NCBI RefSeq assembly: GCF_003671765.1
Contig: NZ_QPIB01000011.1
Span: 72,983-136,982, forward strand
Length of the DNA stretch: 64,000 bases
From: Xenophilus sp. E41
GTDB taxonomy: Bacteria; Pseudomonadota; Gammaproteobacteria; Burkholderiales; Burkholderiaceae_C
Direction of reading: 5' to 3'
Part shown: piece after piece, positions 17,498-26,171 of the stretch
Layout: each line of letters starts with the position of its first letter
Position numbering within the stretch: position 1 is the stretch's first letter
Notes under the pieces: generated by a model
Database searches by the model: none
What the model was told of the DNA's origin: nothing
What the model saw: only the letters and a program-made list of their open reading frames with translations
Program-made: the position numbers and the translations under genes

Positions 17498-18346
17498 TCA
17501 GTAGGTGTACACGCCCCGGCCGGTCTTGCGGCCGAGCTGGCCGGCGGCCACCATCTCCTTGAGCAGCGGGCAGGGGCGGTACTTGGAGTCGCCGAATTCC
17601 TCCAGGTACACCTCCATCACCGCCAGGCAGACGTCCAGCCCGATCATGTCGGCCAGCGCCAGCGGGCCGATCGGCTGGTTGCAGCCCAGCTTCATGCCGG
17701 CGTCGATGTCCTCGGCCGTGGCCAGGCCCTCGGCCAGCACGAAGAAGGCCTCGTTGATCATCGGCACCAGGATGCGGTTGACCACGAAGCCCGGCGCGTT
17801 CTTCACCGTGATGGGCGACTTGCCCAGCTTGAGCGCCAGCGCCTTCACGGCATCGTGCGTGGAGTCGCTGGTGAGGTATCCGCGGATCAGCTCCACCAGC
17901 GCCATCATCGGCACCGGGTTGAAGAAGTGCATGCCGATGAAGCGGTCGGGGCGCTTGGTGTCGGCGGCCAGTTGCGTGATGGAGATCGACGAGGTGTTCG
18001 ACGCGATGATCACCTCGGGCGCCAGCATCGCATCGACCTGCTGCAGGATCCTGGTCTTCAGGCCGTGGTTCTCGGTCGCGGCCTCGATGACGAGCTGCGC
18101 GGCCTTCAGGTCCTCGTAGTTCGTCGAGCCCTGGATCAGCTTCAGCGCATCGGCCTTCTGGGCCTCGGTGAGCTTCTCCTTCTTGATCAGGCGGTCGAGG
18201 CTGCCCGAGATGGTGGCGATGCCCTTGTCGACGGCCGCCTGCGCGATGTCGACCATCACCACGCGGATGCCCGAGACGGCGCAGGCCTGCGCGATGCCGT
18301 TGCCCATGGTGCCGGCGCCGATGATGCCGACGGTCTGGATGTCCAT
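17498..18346 (-). CDS. 3-hydroxybutyryl-CoA dehydrogenase
   Basis: 282 residues, the usual length of HbdA/PaaH-type enzymes. The NAD-binding motif is GIIGAGTMGNGIAQACA at the N-terminus; the active-site His/Glu region is HFFNPVPMMALVELIRG and the Asn/Ser segment is ASNTSSISITQLA. The C-terminal dimer domain contains GPLALADMIGLDVCLAVM and GRKTGRGVYTY. It oxidises (3S)-hydroxyacyl-CoA to the 3-oxo form with NAD(P) in the cytosol, serving beta-oxidation, polyhydroxybutyrate turnover or phenylacetate-type routes. Confidence 0.96.
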   Translation of the reverse strand: MDIQTVGIIGAGTMGNGIAQACAVSGIRVVMVDIAQAAVDKGIATISGSLDRLIKKEKLTEAQKADALKLIQGSTNYEDLKAAQLVIEAATENHGLKTRILQQVDAMLAPEVIIASNTSSISITQLAADTKRPDRFIGMHFFNPVPMMALVELIRGYLTSDSTHDAVKALALKLGKSPITVKNAPGFVVNRILVPMINEAFFVLAEGLATAEDIDAGMKLGCNQPIGPLALADMIGLDVCLAVMEVYLEEFGDSKYRPCPLLKEMVAAGQLGRKTGRGVYTY

Positions 18347-18432
18347 TGAAATGCTCCTTCGAACAGTGGAAATGCTGCGATGGAGCGATGCTAACGGCCC
18401 GCCTCGCAGCGGACCGTCGCCAGGTCAACAAT

Positions 18433-20094
18433 TCAGCGCGCGGGCCGGATGCGGTAGATCGCGTTGTTCAGGTCGGCCGACACGTACACGCTGCCGTCGG
18501 CCCCGACGGCCACGCCGGTGGGCACGTAGGGCGGCGGCAAGCCGGGGCCTGCGGCCAGGCCGATGGGCAGGTTCTCGGCCACGGTGCGCTTGCTGCCGTC
18601 GGCGGGGTCGATCTCCACCAGCCGCCGGGCCGCCGACTCCGCCACGATGAAGCTGCCCCAGGGCGTCTGCGCCAGGCCCTCGGGCATCGCCAGGCCCTGC
18701 GCCACGGCCACCGGTGCACCCCCCGCGGCCCCCGCCAGCGGCACGCGCAGCAGCCGGCCGGCCGCCTCGGTGACGTACACGGCGCCGTCGGCGCCCAGCA
18801 CCATCTGCACCGGCCCCTGGATGCCGCTGGCCAGCACCTGCCGGGTGGCGTACTTGTCGCCACTGGCGCGGGTGATGCTGCCGGTGCCGATCTCGGCCAC
18901 GAGCACGCTGCCGTCCTCCAGCGGAATGGCGTCGTAGGGCGCCTTCAGGCCGTGGATCACCGCGGTGGTCTTGCGCGTGGCACGGTCCACCAGCTGCACC
19001 GTGCCGGTGAACCACGACGAGAGCGCGAAGCGGGTCTTCGACAGCCCGACCGCGAAGGGGTACTCCAGCTCCGGCTCGCGCTGCATGCGGAAGATGTCGC
19101 TCACCGCGCCGTTCTTCAGGTCGACCTCGCGAAACCCGAAGACGTCGGCCACCCAGAGCCTGTCGCCTTCGGCCTTCATGCCCGCCGGCACGGCAACGGC
19201 GCCGCCGGTGAGGCGCCGCAGCTCGCCGGTGGCGGGATTGAAGGCGTCGACGGCGTTGTTGGCCATGTTCGACACGTAGATCGTGCCGTCGGGCGCGATC
19301 GCGAGGTTGTCCAGCGAGGGCGTGAGCTGCTTGGCGACGGTCTTGCGGCCCGTGGCGAGGTCCACGCGCACCAGCTCGCCCGTGCGGGTGTCGACCACCC
19401 AGAGGTTGCCCTTGCCGTCGAGGTTGGCGGCCGCGGGGATCTGGAAGCCGCCGGCGATCACCGTCATGTCGCCGTTGGCCGGGTTGATCTTCACCACCTG
19501 GCCCTTGAACCAGAGCGGCCCGTACAGCCAGCCGTCGGGGCCGACCTCGAAGCCGTTGAAGCCGCCCATGTCCTTCTTGATCAGCCGCGGCGGCTGCTGG
19601 CCGTTGCGGTCGATCTCCCACAGCGCGTCGCCCAGGAAGACCTGCGAGGCGTAGAGCTTGCCGTTGCGGCGATCGAAGTCCACCGAGTTCAGGCCGGGCA
19701 GGTCCTTGGCCAGCACGCGCATCGGTGCCGTGTCGCTGTCGCGGTAGCGCAGCATGCCCATGAGGTAGTTGGTCCAGGCCAGCTCGCCGCGCGGGCCCAC
19801 GGCGATGTCGTCGGCCTGACCCTCGGGGGCGGGGATGAACACGCGCGCCTGGCCGGTGCGGCGGTCGACCTCCCACATGCTGTTGCCGACGACCGAGCCC
19901 GCCAGCAGGCGACCTTGTCGGTCCACCGCCAGGCCGTGCACGCCGGCGAAGGCGGACGGCTGCACCAGGGCCTCGGGCGCGGACCAGGCGGCGGGCCGCG
20001 ACGGCGGCGCCGTGCTGCAGCCGGCGAGTGCGGCGAAGAGGGCAGGAACGGCAAGCGCGAACGCGGCCGTGCGGCGGCGAATCGAGAGGGGCAT
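18433..20094 (-). CDS. NHL/SMP-30-type beta-propeller lipoprotein
   Basis: 553 residues from the ATG at 20094. The signal peptide ends AALAGCSTAPP, a good lipobox, so the protein is probably membrane-anchored and periplasmic. The rest is a string of about 40-50-residue repeats with the NHL/SMP-30 look: GVHGLAVDRQGRLL, DDIAVGPRGELAW, PDGTIYVSNMANNAVD, PTGVAVGADGSVYVSADLNN. Such repeats fold as one or two six-bladed propellers. Metal-ligand positions of SMP-30 lactonases are not evident, so it may be a binding rather than a catalytic propeller. A longer frame upstream exists but lacks a signal peptide. Confidence 0.85.
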   Translation of the reverse strand: MPLSIRRRTAAFALAVPALFAALAGCSTAPPSRPAAWSAPEALVQPSAFAGVHGLAVDRQGRLLAGSVVGNSMWEVDRRTGQARVFIPAPEGQADDIAVGPRGELAWTNYLMGMLRYRDSDTAPMRVLAKDLPGLNSVDFDRRNGKLYASQVFLGDALWEIDRNGQQPPRLIKKDMGGFNGFEVGPDGWLYGPLWFKGQVVKINPANGDMTVIAGGFQIPAAANLDGKGNLWVVDTRTGELVRVDLATGRKTVAKQLTPSLDNLAIAPDGTIYVSNMANNAVDAFNPATGELRRLTGGAVAVPAGMKAEGDRLWVADVFGFREVDLKNGAVSDIFRMQREPELEYPFAVGLSKTRFALSSWFTGTVQLVDRATRKTTAVIHGLKAPYDAIPLEDGSVLVAEIGTGSITRASGDKYATRQVLASGIQGPVQMVLGADGAVYVTEAAGRLLRVPLAGAAGGAPVAVAQGLAMPEGLAQTPWGSFIVAESAARRLVEIDPADGSKRTVAENLPIGLAAGPGLPPPYVPTGVAVGADGSVYVSADLNNAIYRIRPAR

Positions 20095-20182
20095 GAGGAC
20101 TGTCTCCGGTGTTGTGGGTATGCACGCGCAGTCTTTGCAGCGATCGCCTGCCACGCAGTCACACAGGGGACAAATCCCCGAA

Positions 20183-20242
20183 TCGAATCGGCAGGCAGCG
20201 CCCGGTCCGCCTGCGCCGGCAGCTATGGAAAACATAGCGACG
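20183..20242 (-). repeat. GCTAT-N7-ATAGC intergenic repeat, copy 1
   Basis: GCTAT (20222-20226) and ATAGC (20234-20238) flank seven bases, with a GC-rich tail and GAATCGGCAGGCAG to the left. It lies in the 287-bp gap between divergent genes, where I see nothing else clear. One of five copies in the window, in the same orientation as those at 32852 and 51681. Confidence 0.75.
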
Positions 20243-20381
20243 GCCCGGTCGCCGGGCAGCCAGTTGGCGCAAGCGGCTGCGGTGGGCGCTGCGTAAGCTG
20301 CAGCGCCCGGCACGCCCGCACCCACCGCGGCGGTGCAGCCGGCGCAAGATGCCGGCCCTGCCCAACCCTTGACGCAACGCC

Positions 20382-21347
20382 ATGCTGCACCCCCAAGCCC
20401 GAGCCCTGATCGACCTCATCGAATCGCGCGGCCTGCCGCCCACCCACACGCTTGCGCCCGTCGAGGCCCGCGCCTTCTACCGCGAGCGGCGGGGCTTCAC
20501 GCAGCCCGATGCGCCCGAGGTCGGCGAGGTGCGCGAGCTGCGCGCGCCGGGGCCGCTGGGCGACATCCCGCTGCGCGCCTACCGCCCGCTCGGCACCGCG
20601 CCCGACGCCGTGCTGCCCGTGCTGGTGTACTACCACGGCGGCGGCTGGGTCATCGGCGACCTGGACACGCACGACGTGCTGTGCCGCGAGTTGTGCAACG
20701 CCGCCGGCTGCGCCGTGGTGGCGGTCGACTACCGCATGGGCCCCGAGGTGCGCTTTCCCGGCGCCGTGAACGACGTGCTGGCAGCCACACGCTGGGTCGC
20801 GTCGCAGGCGAAGGACCTGCGCATCGACCCGGCGCGACTGGCGGTGGGCGGCGACAGCGCAGGCGGCAACCTGGCGGCCGTGGTGTCGATCGCCGCGCGC
20901 GACGACGCCGACGGCCGGGGCCCCTTGCCCATCGCCTTCCAGCTGCTCATCTACCCCGGCACCGACATGCGGCGCGGCCACGCCTCGCACACCAGCAACG
21001 GCCAGGGCTACGTGCTGACGGCCGACACCATCACCTACTTCCACGACCATTACATCGACGACGCCAGGCACGACCTGGACTGGCGCGCCTCGCCGCTGCT
21101 GGCCGCGAGCCACGCCGGCCTGCCGCCCGCACTGGTGATCACGGCCGGCTACGATCCGTTGCGGGACGAAGGGCTGGACTATGCGCGCGCGCTCAGTGCC
21201 GACGGCACGCGGGTGAGTTATGTCTGCTTCGAGCGCCAGATCCACGGCTTCATCACCATGGGCCGCGTGCTCGACGAGGCGCACACGGCGGTGGCGCTGT
21301 GTGCCGCCGAACTGCGCCGTGCACTGGCGGCACCGGCGCGAGGCTGA
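20382..21347 (+). CDS. Alpha/beta hydrolase, hormone-sensitive-lipase (family IV) esterase
   Basis: 321 residues. The oxyanion hole is HGGGWVIGDLDTHD, the hallmark of family IV esterases; the nucleophile elbow is GGDSAGGNLAAV; the acid is in GYDPLRDEGLDYA and the histidine in RQIHGFITMG. It would cleave short-chain esters in the cytosol. The short N-terminal cap is present. It precedes the AraC/liv region by 253 bp and could belong to the same pathway (release of a free acid before import or activation), but this is only positional. Confidence 0.94.
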   Translation: MLHPQARALIDLIESRGLPPTHTLAPVEARAFYRERRGFTQPDAPEVGEVRELRAPGPLGDIPLRAYRPLGTAPDAVLPVLVYYHGGGWVIGDLDTHDVLCRELCNAAGCAVVAVDYRMGPEVRFPGAVNDVLAATRWVASQAKDLRIDPARLAVGGDSAGGNLAAVVSIAARDDADGRGPLPIAFQLLIYPGTDMRRGHASHTSNGQGYVLTADTITYFHDHYIDDARHDLDWRASPLLAASHAGLPPALVITAGYDPLRDEGLDYARALSADGTRVSYVCFERQIHGFITMGRVLDEAHTAVALCAAELRRALAAPARG

Positions 21348-21600
21348 GGCGCATGCGGCGTCGCGGGCCCGCCAAAAAATCGTCCATTTCGACGACGCCG
21401 TGCAAAGCCTGCGCTTGAACAATCGCGGCGCCCCCGAAGCCGGCGGCCCGGCCGATCCTAGGGAAAGCACCGGCGCGCCGACGCCCCACGCCGCGAGGCC
21501 CGTCGATACGATCCGCCGGACTGCGCGGGCGTGACGGCGCGGGGTGCGGTGGGCCGAATGTCTTGAGTGTCTTGAGAAGAAGCCAAGGAGACCGAGCAGC

Positions 21601-22413
21601 ATGCAGACGACCAGGGTGGTGCACGCCGATGGCGGCGAGCGCCTGATGTGGCTGACGCCGACGCGTGTGTTCTACGCCGGGCTGCTGGGCGCGGCGAGCG
21701 AGCGCAACTTCGGCGGCTACGGCATCTACGTGTCGCCGCGGGGCCTGCCCAACCGCATCCGCATCGGCGGGGGCGCGTGGCAGTCGGGCGAGCTGTTCGT
21801 CGTGCCGCCGCAGGTGCCGCACCGGGTGGAGAGCGCCGAGCCGCTGATCCTCAACCTGCTGGTCGAGGCCGACTCGGCCGAGCCCGACGTGCTGCCCGCC
21901 GTGCTGCGCCACTGCGGACCGGTGGACGATGCGCGCTTCGTGCGCCGCGTGCGCGCGGCCCATGCGCACCTGCTGCATGCGTCGGGCCGCGAGTGCTTCG
22001 ACGGCATCGATTTCGACCACCTGTTCTTCGGCCAGGCGCTGGCGCCGCGGCCCCTGGACGCCCGCATCCGCCACATCGTCGAGCGCGTGAACGCCGATCC
22101 GGCCGCGGCCCGCTCGGCCGAGCAGTGCGCCGAGGACGTGCACCTGTCCTTCTCGCGCTTCCTGCATCTGTTCAAGGCGCAGACCGGCATGACCTACCGG
22201 GCCTTCCGCGCCTGGAAGCGTGCGCGCAGCCTGCTGCGCTACGTGCGCGAGTCGGCCAGCCTCACCGACATCGCCCTCGACGCGGGGTACCCCGACTCCA
22301 CCCACTTCAGCCACTCGATCCGGCAGATCTACGGCCTTCGGCCCAGCGACATCGTGGCCGGCTCGCGGCGCCTCGCGCTGCACGACGCGGCGGGTGGGGT
22401 GCTATGCAATTGA
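21601..22413 (+). CDS. AraC-family transcriptional regulator
   Basis: 270 residues. The N-terminal half is a cupin-like sensor domain (GELFVVPPQVPHRVES). The C-terminal DNA-binding domain has two helix-turn-helix units: CAEDVHLSFSRFLHLFKAQ and LTDIALDAGYPDSTHFSHSI, ending GLRPSDIV. AAGGAG at 21585-21590 sets the ATG at 21601. It lies 73 bp before a liv-type transporter operon on the same strand and probably controls it. The last codons and the TGA stop fall inside a dispersed repeat (22401-22465), so the C-terminus LCN may have been supplied by repeat insertion. Confidence 0.92.
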   Translation: MQTTRVVHADGGERLMWLTPTRVFYAGLLGAASERNFGGYGIYVSPRGLPNRIRIGGGAWQSGELFVVPPQVPHRVESAEPLILNLLVEADSAEPDVLPAVLRHCGPVDDARFVRRVRAAHAHLLHASGRECFDGIDFDHLFFGQALAPRPLDARIRHIVERVNADPAAARSAEQCAEDVHLSFSRFLHLFKAQTGMTYRAFRAWKRARSLLRYVRESASLTDIALDAGYPDSTHFSHSIRQIYGLRPSDIVAGSRRLALHDAAGGVLCN

Positions 22414-22465
22414 TAGCTGTCTGCGCCCGGCCCACGGGCGCTGCAGGCCGATTTGGCTTGAAATC
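22401..22465 (+). repeat. GCTAT-N7-ATAGC repeat, copy 2, overlapping the araC stop codon
   Basis: GCTATGCAATTGATAGC (22401-22417) is followed by a hairpin GCGCCCG...CGGGCGC and the tail GCAGGCCGATTTGGCTTGAA. The TGA of the AraC gene is inside the 17-bp palindrome. It fills most of the gap before the liv permease gene. Confidence 0.82.
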
Positions 22466-22486
22466 CTGAGTGGAGGGCCGGCTGCC

Positions 22487-23362
22487 GTGCAAGTCCTCCA
22501 GCTCCTCCTCTCGGGCATCGCGCAAGGCTGCATCTACGGCCTGATCGCGCTGGGCTTCGTGCTGATCTACAAGGCCACCGAGACGGTGAGCTTCGCGCAG
22601 GGCGACCTGATGATGCTGGGCGCCTTCACGGCCTTCGCGGGCATGACGCTCTTCGGCCTGCCCTTCTGGCTGGCGGCGATCCTGGCGGTGGTGGCGATGG
22701 CGGCCTTCGGCATGCTGGTCGAGCTGGCGGTGATCCGGCCCATCCTCGGACAGCCGCAGTTCTCGATCGTGATGCTCACCATCGGCATCGGCTATGTGCT
22801 GCGCGGGCTGATCACCATGGTGCCCGGCATCGGCACCGAGACGCACACGCTGCCCGTGCCCTACAAGGACCAGGTCTGGAAGCTCGGCGGCCTGGTGGTG
22901 AATGTCGAGCAGGCCGTGGTGATCGGCGCCACCGCGGTGCTGTGCGTGCTGCTGTTCGCGATGTTCCGCTACAGCAAGCTGGGCATCGCGATGCAGGCCA
23001 GCTCGCAGAACCAGCTGGCGGCCTACTACATGGGCATTCCGGTCAAGCGGCTCAACGGGCTGGTGTGGGGACTGGCCGCCGCGGTGGCGACGGTGGCCGG
23101 CATGCTGCTGGCGCCGATCACCTTCGTGCACGCCAACATGGGGCTCATCGGGCTCAAGGCCTTCCCGGCCGCCGTGGTCGGCGGCTTCGGCAGCCTGCCG
23201 GGCGCCATCGTCGGCGGGCTGGTGATCGGCGTGGTGGAGTCCTTCGCCGGCTTCTACCTGCCCGATGGCTTCAAGGACACGGCGCCCTACATCGTGGTGC
23301 TGGCGATGCTGATGCTCAAGCCGAACGGGCTGTTCGGCGAGAAGCTGCGCAAGAAGGTGTGA
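22487..23362 (+). CDS. livH: Branched-chain amino acid-type ABC permease LivH
   Basis: 291 residues from a GTG start at 22487, chosen because GGAGG lies at 22472-22476 and the sequence begins VQVLQLLLSGIAQGCIYGLI, the normal LivH N-terminus. About eight membrane segments; GFVLIYKATETVSFAQGDLMM is the family signature, and the end is LMLKPNGLFGEKL. With LivM it forms the channel of an importer. The acyl-CoA synthetase at the end of the operon suggests a carboxylic acid rather than an amino acid as substrate. Confidence 0.94.
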   Translation: MQVLQLLLSGIAQGCIYGLIALGFVLIYKATETVSFAQGDLMMLGAFTAFAGMTLFGLPFWLAAILAVVAMAAFGMLVELAVIRPILGQPQFSIVMLTIGIGYVLRGLITMVPGIGTETHTLPVPYKDQVWKLGGLVVNVEQAVVIGATAVLCVLLFAMFRYSKLGIAMQASSQNQLAAYYMGIPVKRLNGLVWGLAAAVATVAGMLLAPITFVHANMGLIGLKAFPAAVVGGFGSLPGAIVGGLVIGVVESFAGFYLPDGFKDTAPYIVVLAMLMLKPNGLFGEKLRKKV

Positions 23363-23505
23363 GCATGCGAAGGACATCCGTACGCGAAGGACGCGAAAGT
23401 CACGCGAAAAGCGCGAAAGAGTTCATTCGAAAAGCTCTTCGTCTTTTTCGCGACCTTCTCGCAACTTCTGCGTCCTTCGCGTTCGGCAGTCCGCTTTTCT
23501 GACCG
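23363..23505. repeat. CGCGAA-rich palindromic element, copy 1 (between livH and livM)
   Basis: A 143-bp imperfect palindrome. CCGTACGCGAAGGACGC (23378-23394) pairs with GCGTCCTTCGCGTTCGG (23470-23486) with one mismatch, and inner parts repeat CGCGAAA and TTTTTCGCG. A related copy stands in the next gap of the same operon (24587-24735). It encodes nothing plausible and could form a long RNA hairpin in the liv transcript. Confidence 0.85.
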
Positions 23506-23511
23506 ACTTCC

Positions 23512-24588
23512 ATGCGCTACATCTTCAAGACCAGCTACGCGCAGGACATCGCGCTCGCCAAGCACGGTGGCCACCGCTTCTGGTACGCGATGCTCGGCGT
23601 GGTGCTGCTGGCCGCGCCCTGGCTGCTCGACGAGTACTGGCTCGCGCAGCTGAACTTCGTGCTGATCTACTCGGTGGTCGGCCTGGGGCTGATGCTGCTG
23701 GCGGGCTTCACGGGCCAGTTCTCCATCGGCCATGCGGCCTTCCTGGGCACGGGCGCCTACGCGCAGGGGGTGTTGACCAACCTGGGCGTTCCCTTTCCGG
23801 TGGCGATGGTGGCGGCGGCCCTGCTGTCGGCGGCGGTGGGCGTGGTGGTCGCCATGCCGGCGCTGCGCGTCAAGGGCATCTACCTGGGCATCGCCACGCT
23901 GGCCTTCGGCTTCATCGTGGAAGAGGTGTTCGCGCGCTGGGAGAGCGTCACCGGCGGCAATGCCGGGCTGCACGTGAAGTCGCCCAGGCTCTTCGGGCTG
24001 GACTTCGGCAGCGGCGAGGCCTTCTACTTCGTGTGCCTGGTCACGACGGTGCTGTGCACGCTGGGCGTGCTCAACCTGCTGCGTGCGCCCACAGGCCGCG
24101 CCTTCGTCGCCATTCGCGATTCGGAGATCTCGGCGCAGAGCATGGGCATCCACCTGGCGCGCTACAAGACGCTGTCGTTCGCGATCTCGGCGGCGCTGGC
24201 GGGCCTCGGCGGCGCGCTGTATGCGCACAAGATCAGCTTTCTCTCGCCCGACCAGTTCAGCATCCTGCAGTCGATCGACCTGCTGCTGCTGGTGGTGATC
24301 GGCGGCCTCGGCTCGGTGCACGGCGTGTTCCTCGGCGCGATCTTCCTGATCTCGATGCCGCAGCTGATCGCCATGAGCAAGGACTTCCTGCCCGCCGCCA
24401 TCGGCCAGGCGCCGGGGCTGCAGGGGCTGGTGTACGGGCTGGTGCTGATCGCTTTTGTCCTCTTCGAGCCGATGGGGTTGTACGGCCGCTGGCTCAAGGT
24501 CCGCACCTACCTGCAGCTGTTTCCGTTCTACCGCCGGGGCATGTTCAAGCGGCAGAAGTCGTTCACCAAGTCGGATCGGCTCAGATGA
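23512..24588 (+). CDS. livM: Branched-chain amino acid-type ABC permease LivM
   Basis: 358 residues with about ten membrane segments. The family block GLGLMLLAGFTGQFSIGHAA (near residues 56-77) and FVAIRDSEISAQSMGIHLA, the coupling-loop segment, are plain. The C-terminus has a 30-residue basic tail after GLVLIAFVLFEPMGLYGRW. It pairs with LivH. The gene is separated from both neighbours by palindromic repeats, which is unusual for a liv operon where genes normally abut. Confidence 0.94.
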   Translation: MRYIFKTSYAQDIALAKHGGHRFWYAMLGVVLLAAPWLLDEYWLAQLNFVLIYSVVGLGLMLLAGFTGQFSIGHAAFLGTGAYAQGVLTNLGVPFPVAMVAAALLSAAVGVVVAMPALRVKGIYLGIATLAFGFIVEEVFARWESVTGGNAGLHVKSPRLFGLDFGSGEAFYFVCLVTTVLCTLGVLNLLRAPTGRAFVAIRDSEISAQSMGIHLARYKTLSFAISAALAGLGGALYAHKISFLSPDQFSILQSIDLLLLVVIGGLGSVHGVFLGAIFLISMPQLIAMSKDFLPAAIGQAPGLQGLVYGLVLIAFVLFEPMGLYGRWLKVRTYLQLFPFYRRGMFKRQKSFTKSDRLR

Positions 24589-24735
24589 AAAGCGGACATC
24601 CGTACGCGAACGGCGCGAAGGTTTCGCGAAGGTCGCGAAAGAACGCGAAAAAAGTATCCAGTCGGTATTTCTTTCGCGCTCTTCGCGCGACTTTTGCGCT
24701 TATCGCGTACGGCTGCCCGCTCCCGCACCAGGACG
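24587..24735. repeat. CGCGAA-rich palindromic element, copy 2 (between livM and livG)
   Basis: Arms AGCGG (24591-24595) with CCGCT (24717-24721) and CCGTACGCGA (24600-24609) with TCGCGTACGG (24703-24712) enclose runs of CGCGAA/TTCGCG. The outer ends match copy 1 (GGACATCCGTACGCGAA) while the middle differs. It begins within the livM stop region and ends just before the livG start. Confidence 0.85.
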
Positions 24736-24739
24736 TCTC

Positions 24740-25552
24740 ATGAACCACGACGTGCTCCTCTCGGCCCAGGACCTGAGCGTGCGCTTCGGGGGGGTGCTGG
24801 CCGTGAACAAGGTGAGCTTCGACGTGCGGCGCGGCGAGGTGTTCACGCTGATCGGGCCCAACGGCGCGGGCAAGACGACGGTGTTCAACCTGATCAGCCG
24901 CATCTACCAGCCGACCACGGGGCAGATCACCTGGCATGGCGGGGAGGCGCCGCTGCGGCTCACCGATCAGCCGCCGCACGCCATCGCCGCGCTGGGCATC
25001 GCACGCACCTTCCAGAACATCGAGCTGTTCGAGCACGCGACGGTGCTGCACAACCTGCTGATCGGTCGCCACACGCACCGTGCGACGGGCTTCTTCAGCG
25101 AACTGTTCTTCACCGCCGCCACGCGGCGTGCCGAGATCGCCGCGCGCGAGAAGGCGGAGCAGGTGATCGATTTGTTGGACCTGCAGCACCACCGCGACTC
25201 GCTGGTGGCAGGCTTGCCGTATGGCGTGCGCAAGGTGGTGGAGCTGGCTCGGGCGCTGTGTACCGAGCCCAAGCTGCTGTTGCTGGACGAGCCGTCGTCG
25301 GGCCTGAACGTGGAGGAGACGGCCGACATGGCCTTCTGGATCCAGGACATCCAGCACGAGCTGGGCATTTCGGTGCTGATGGTGGAGCACGACATGACGC
25401 TGGTGTCCAAGGTGTCGGATCGGGTGCTGGCGATGAACCAGGGCGAGGTGCTGGCGATGGGATCGTCGCGCGAGGTGCAGTCGGACCCGAAGGTGGTCGA
25501 GGCGTACCTGGGGACGATCGAGGACGTGAGCAGTTTGCGGAGGGTGGCATGA
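24740..25552 (+). CDS. livG: Branched-chain amino acid-type ABC ATPase LivG
   Basis: 270 residues. Walker [11 protein letters not shown]-loop [17 protein letters not shown], Walker [13 protein letters not shown] and the switch His in MVEHDMTLV are present. The signature motif is atypical: [15 protein letters not shown], where LSYGQQ is usual for LivG; YG and the following [10 protein letters not shown] keep the family frame. The ATG at 24740 is chosen because upstream sequence in frame lies in the palindromic repeat. It is separated from livF by 619 bp of repeats. Confidence 0.94.
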   Translation: MNHDVLLSAQDLSVRFGGVLAVNKVSFDVRRGEVFTLIGPNGAGKTTVFNLISRIYQPTTGQITWHGGEAPLRLTDQPPHAIAALGIARTFQNIELFEHATVLHNLLIGRHTHRATGFFSELFFTAATRRAEIAAREKAEQVIDLLDLQHHRDSLVAGLPYGVRKVVELARALCTEPKLLLLDEPSSGLNVEETADMAFWIQDIQHELGISVLMVEHDMTLVSKVSDRVLAMNQGEVLAMGSSREVQSDPKVVEAYLGTIEDVSSLRRVA

Positions 25553-25655
25553 GAACGGGCTTGCCGCCGAACGTCGGAAGGACCGCCCGGTACGCGGTGC
25601 GGGCTGGGCTCGCCCCGGTGCGTCGGCCCCCTTCGGGGGCTTCCCTGCGATGCTC

Positions 25656-25773
25656 GGGCGGGGCTCGCGTCGCAGAACTCGCTGCGTTCACTGCGTTCAC
25701 TCCGCTCAGACAGCTGCGACGAGTCAGTGCACGAAGCACGCCTGTCCTTCGGCAGGCGTGCCTCGCCCCGCCC
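25656..25773 (+). repeat. Structured three-stem repeat, long form, copy A
   Basis: Stem 1: GGGCGGGG (25656-25663) with CCCCGCCC (25766-25773). Stem 2: CGTCGCAG (25668-25675) with CTGCGACG (25714-25721), closing a loop starting AACTCGCT. Stem 3: GCACGCCTG (25736-25744) with CAGGCGTGC (25753-25761), loop TCCTTCGG. The linker between stems 2 and 3 is AGTCAGTGCACGAA. Every stem is perfect although its sequence differs from the other copies. Confidence 0.85.
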
Positions 25774-25954
25774 TGCGCTTCTCGGCGACGCACAGGGGCG
25801 TGCCCAGCCCGCACCGCGCACCGGGCTCCGCCTGCGGTCGAACCACGTCCTCGGAATGCACGGCGTGAAAGCGAGGGGATGCGGCACCCGGCTTCCACGA
25901 TGGCGAGGGGCGGGCGCCGGATCGCGAATCGGCGCGGCCGAGCAGCGCAGCGGC

Positions 25955-26010
25955 AGGCGGGAAGAGGGCCGCGCATGTTTGAGCGAAGCGAGTTTGCGCG
26001 GACCCCGCCT
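25955..26010 (-). repeat. Structured repeat, short form, copy B (inverted partner of A)
   Basis: On the plus strand AGGCGGG (25955-25961) pairs with CCCGCCT (26004-26010), and CCGCGCA (25969-25975) with TGCGCGG (25995-26001). The loop read on the minus strand is AACTCGCTTCGCTCAAAC, the same as in the long form. Stem 3 is absent. It stands in opposite orientation to copy A about 180 bp away. Confidence 0.75.
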
Positions 26011-26171
26011 GTCGCGAGCAGCGCAGGGGAGTCGCGCAGCGACCCGCGGCGTCTGAGCGAGCCGGCGCCTGCCCCTCGCCATCGGCGCGCCCGGTCGCAT
26101 GCCGACTCCCCATCGTCCGGCCTCCCAGCGCTGGCGCACCCGTCGGGCGACTTGTCGGAAGGCGCCCAAGC

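Larger units (their letters stand above)
25553..26171. other. 619-bp gap inside the liv operon, filled with repeats
   Basis: No gene is supported here; reading frames that cross it are Arg/Pro/Ala-rich and have no family resemblance. It holds a long structured element at 25656-25773 and a short inverted copy at 25955-26010. The remainder is GC-rich with small inverted repeats. livG ends before it and livF starts at its far end with GGAAGG ten bases before the ATG. Confidence 0.8.

Noticed and set aside
25650..26171. Short frames between livG and livF as possible small proteins
   Set aside because: They run through structured repeats that also occur at 30176 and 63665 in other frames, so reading frame is not conserved between copies.
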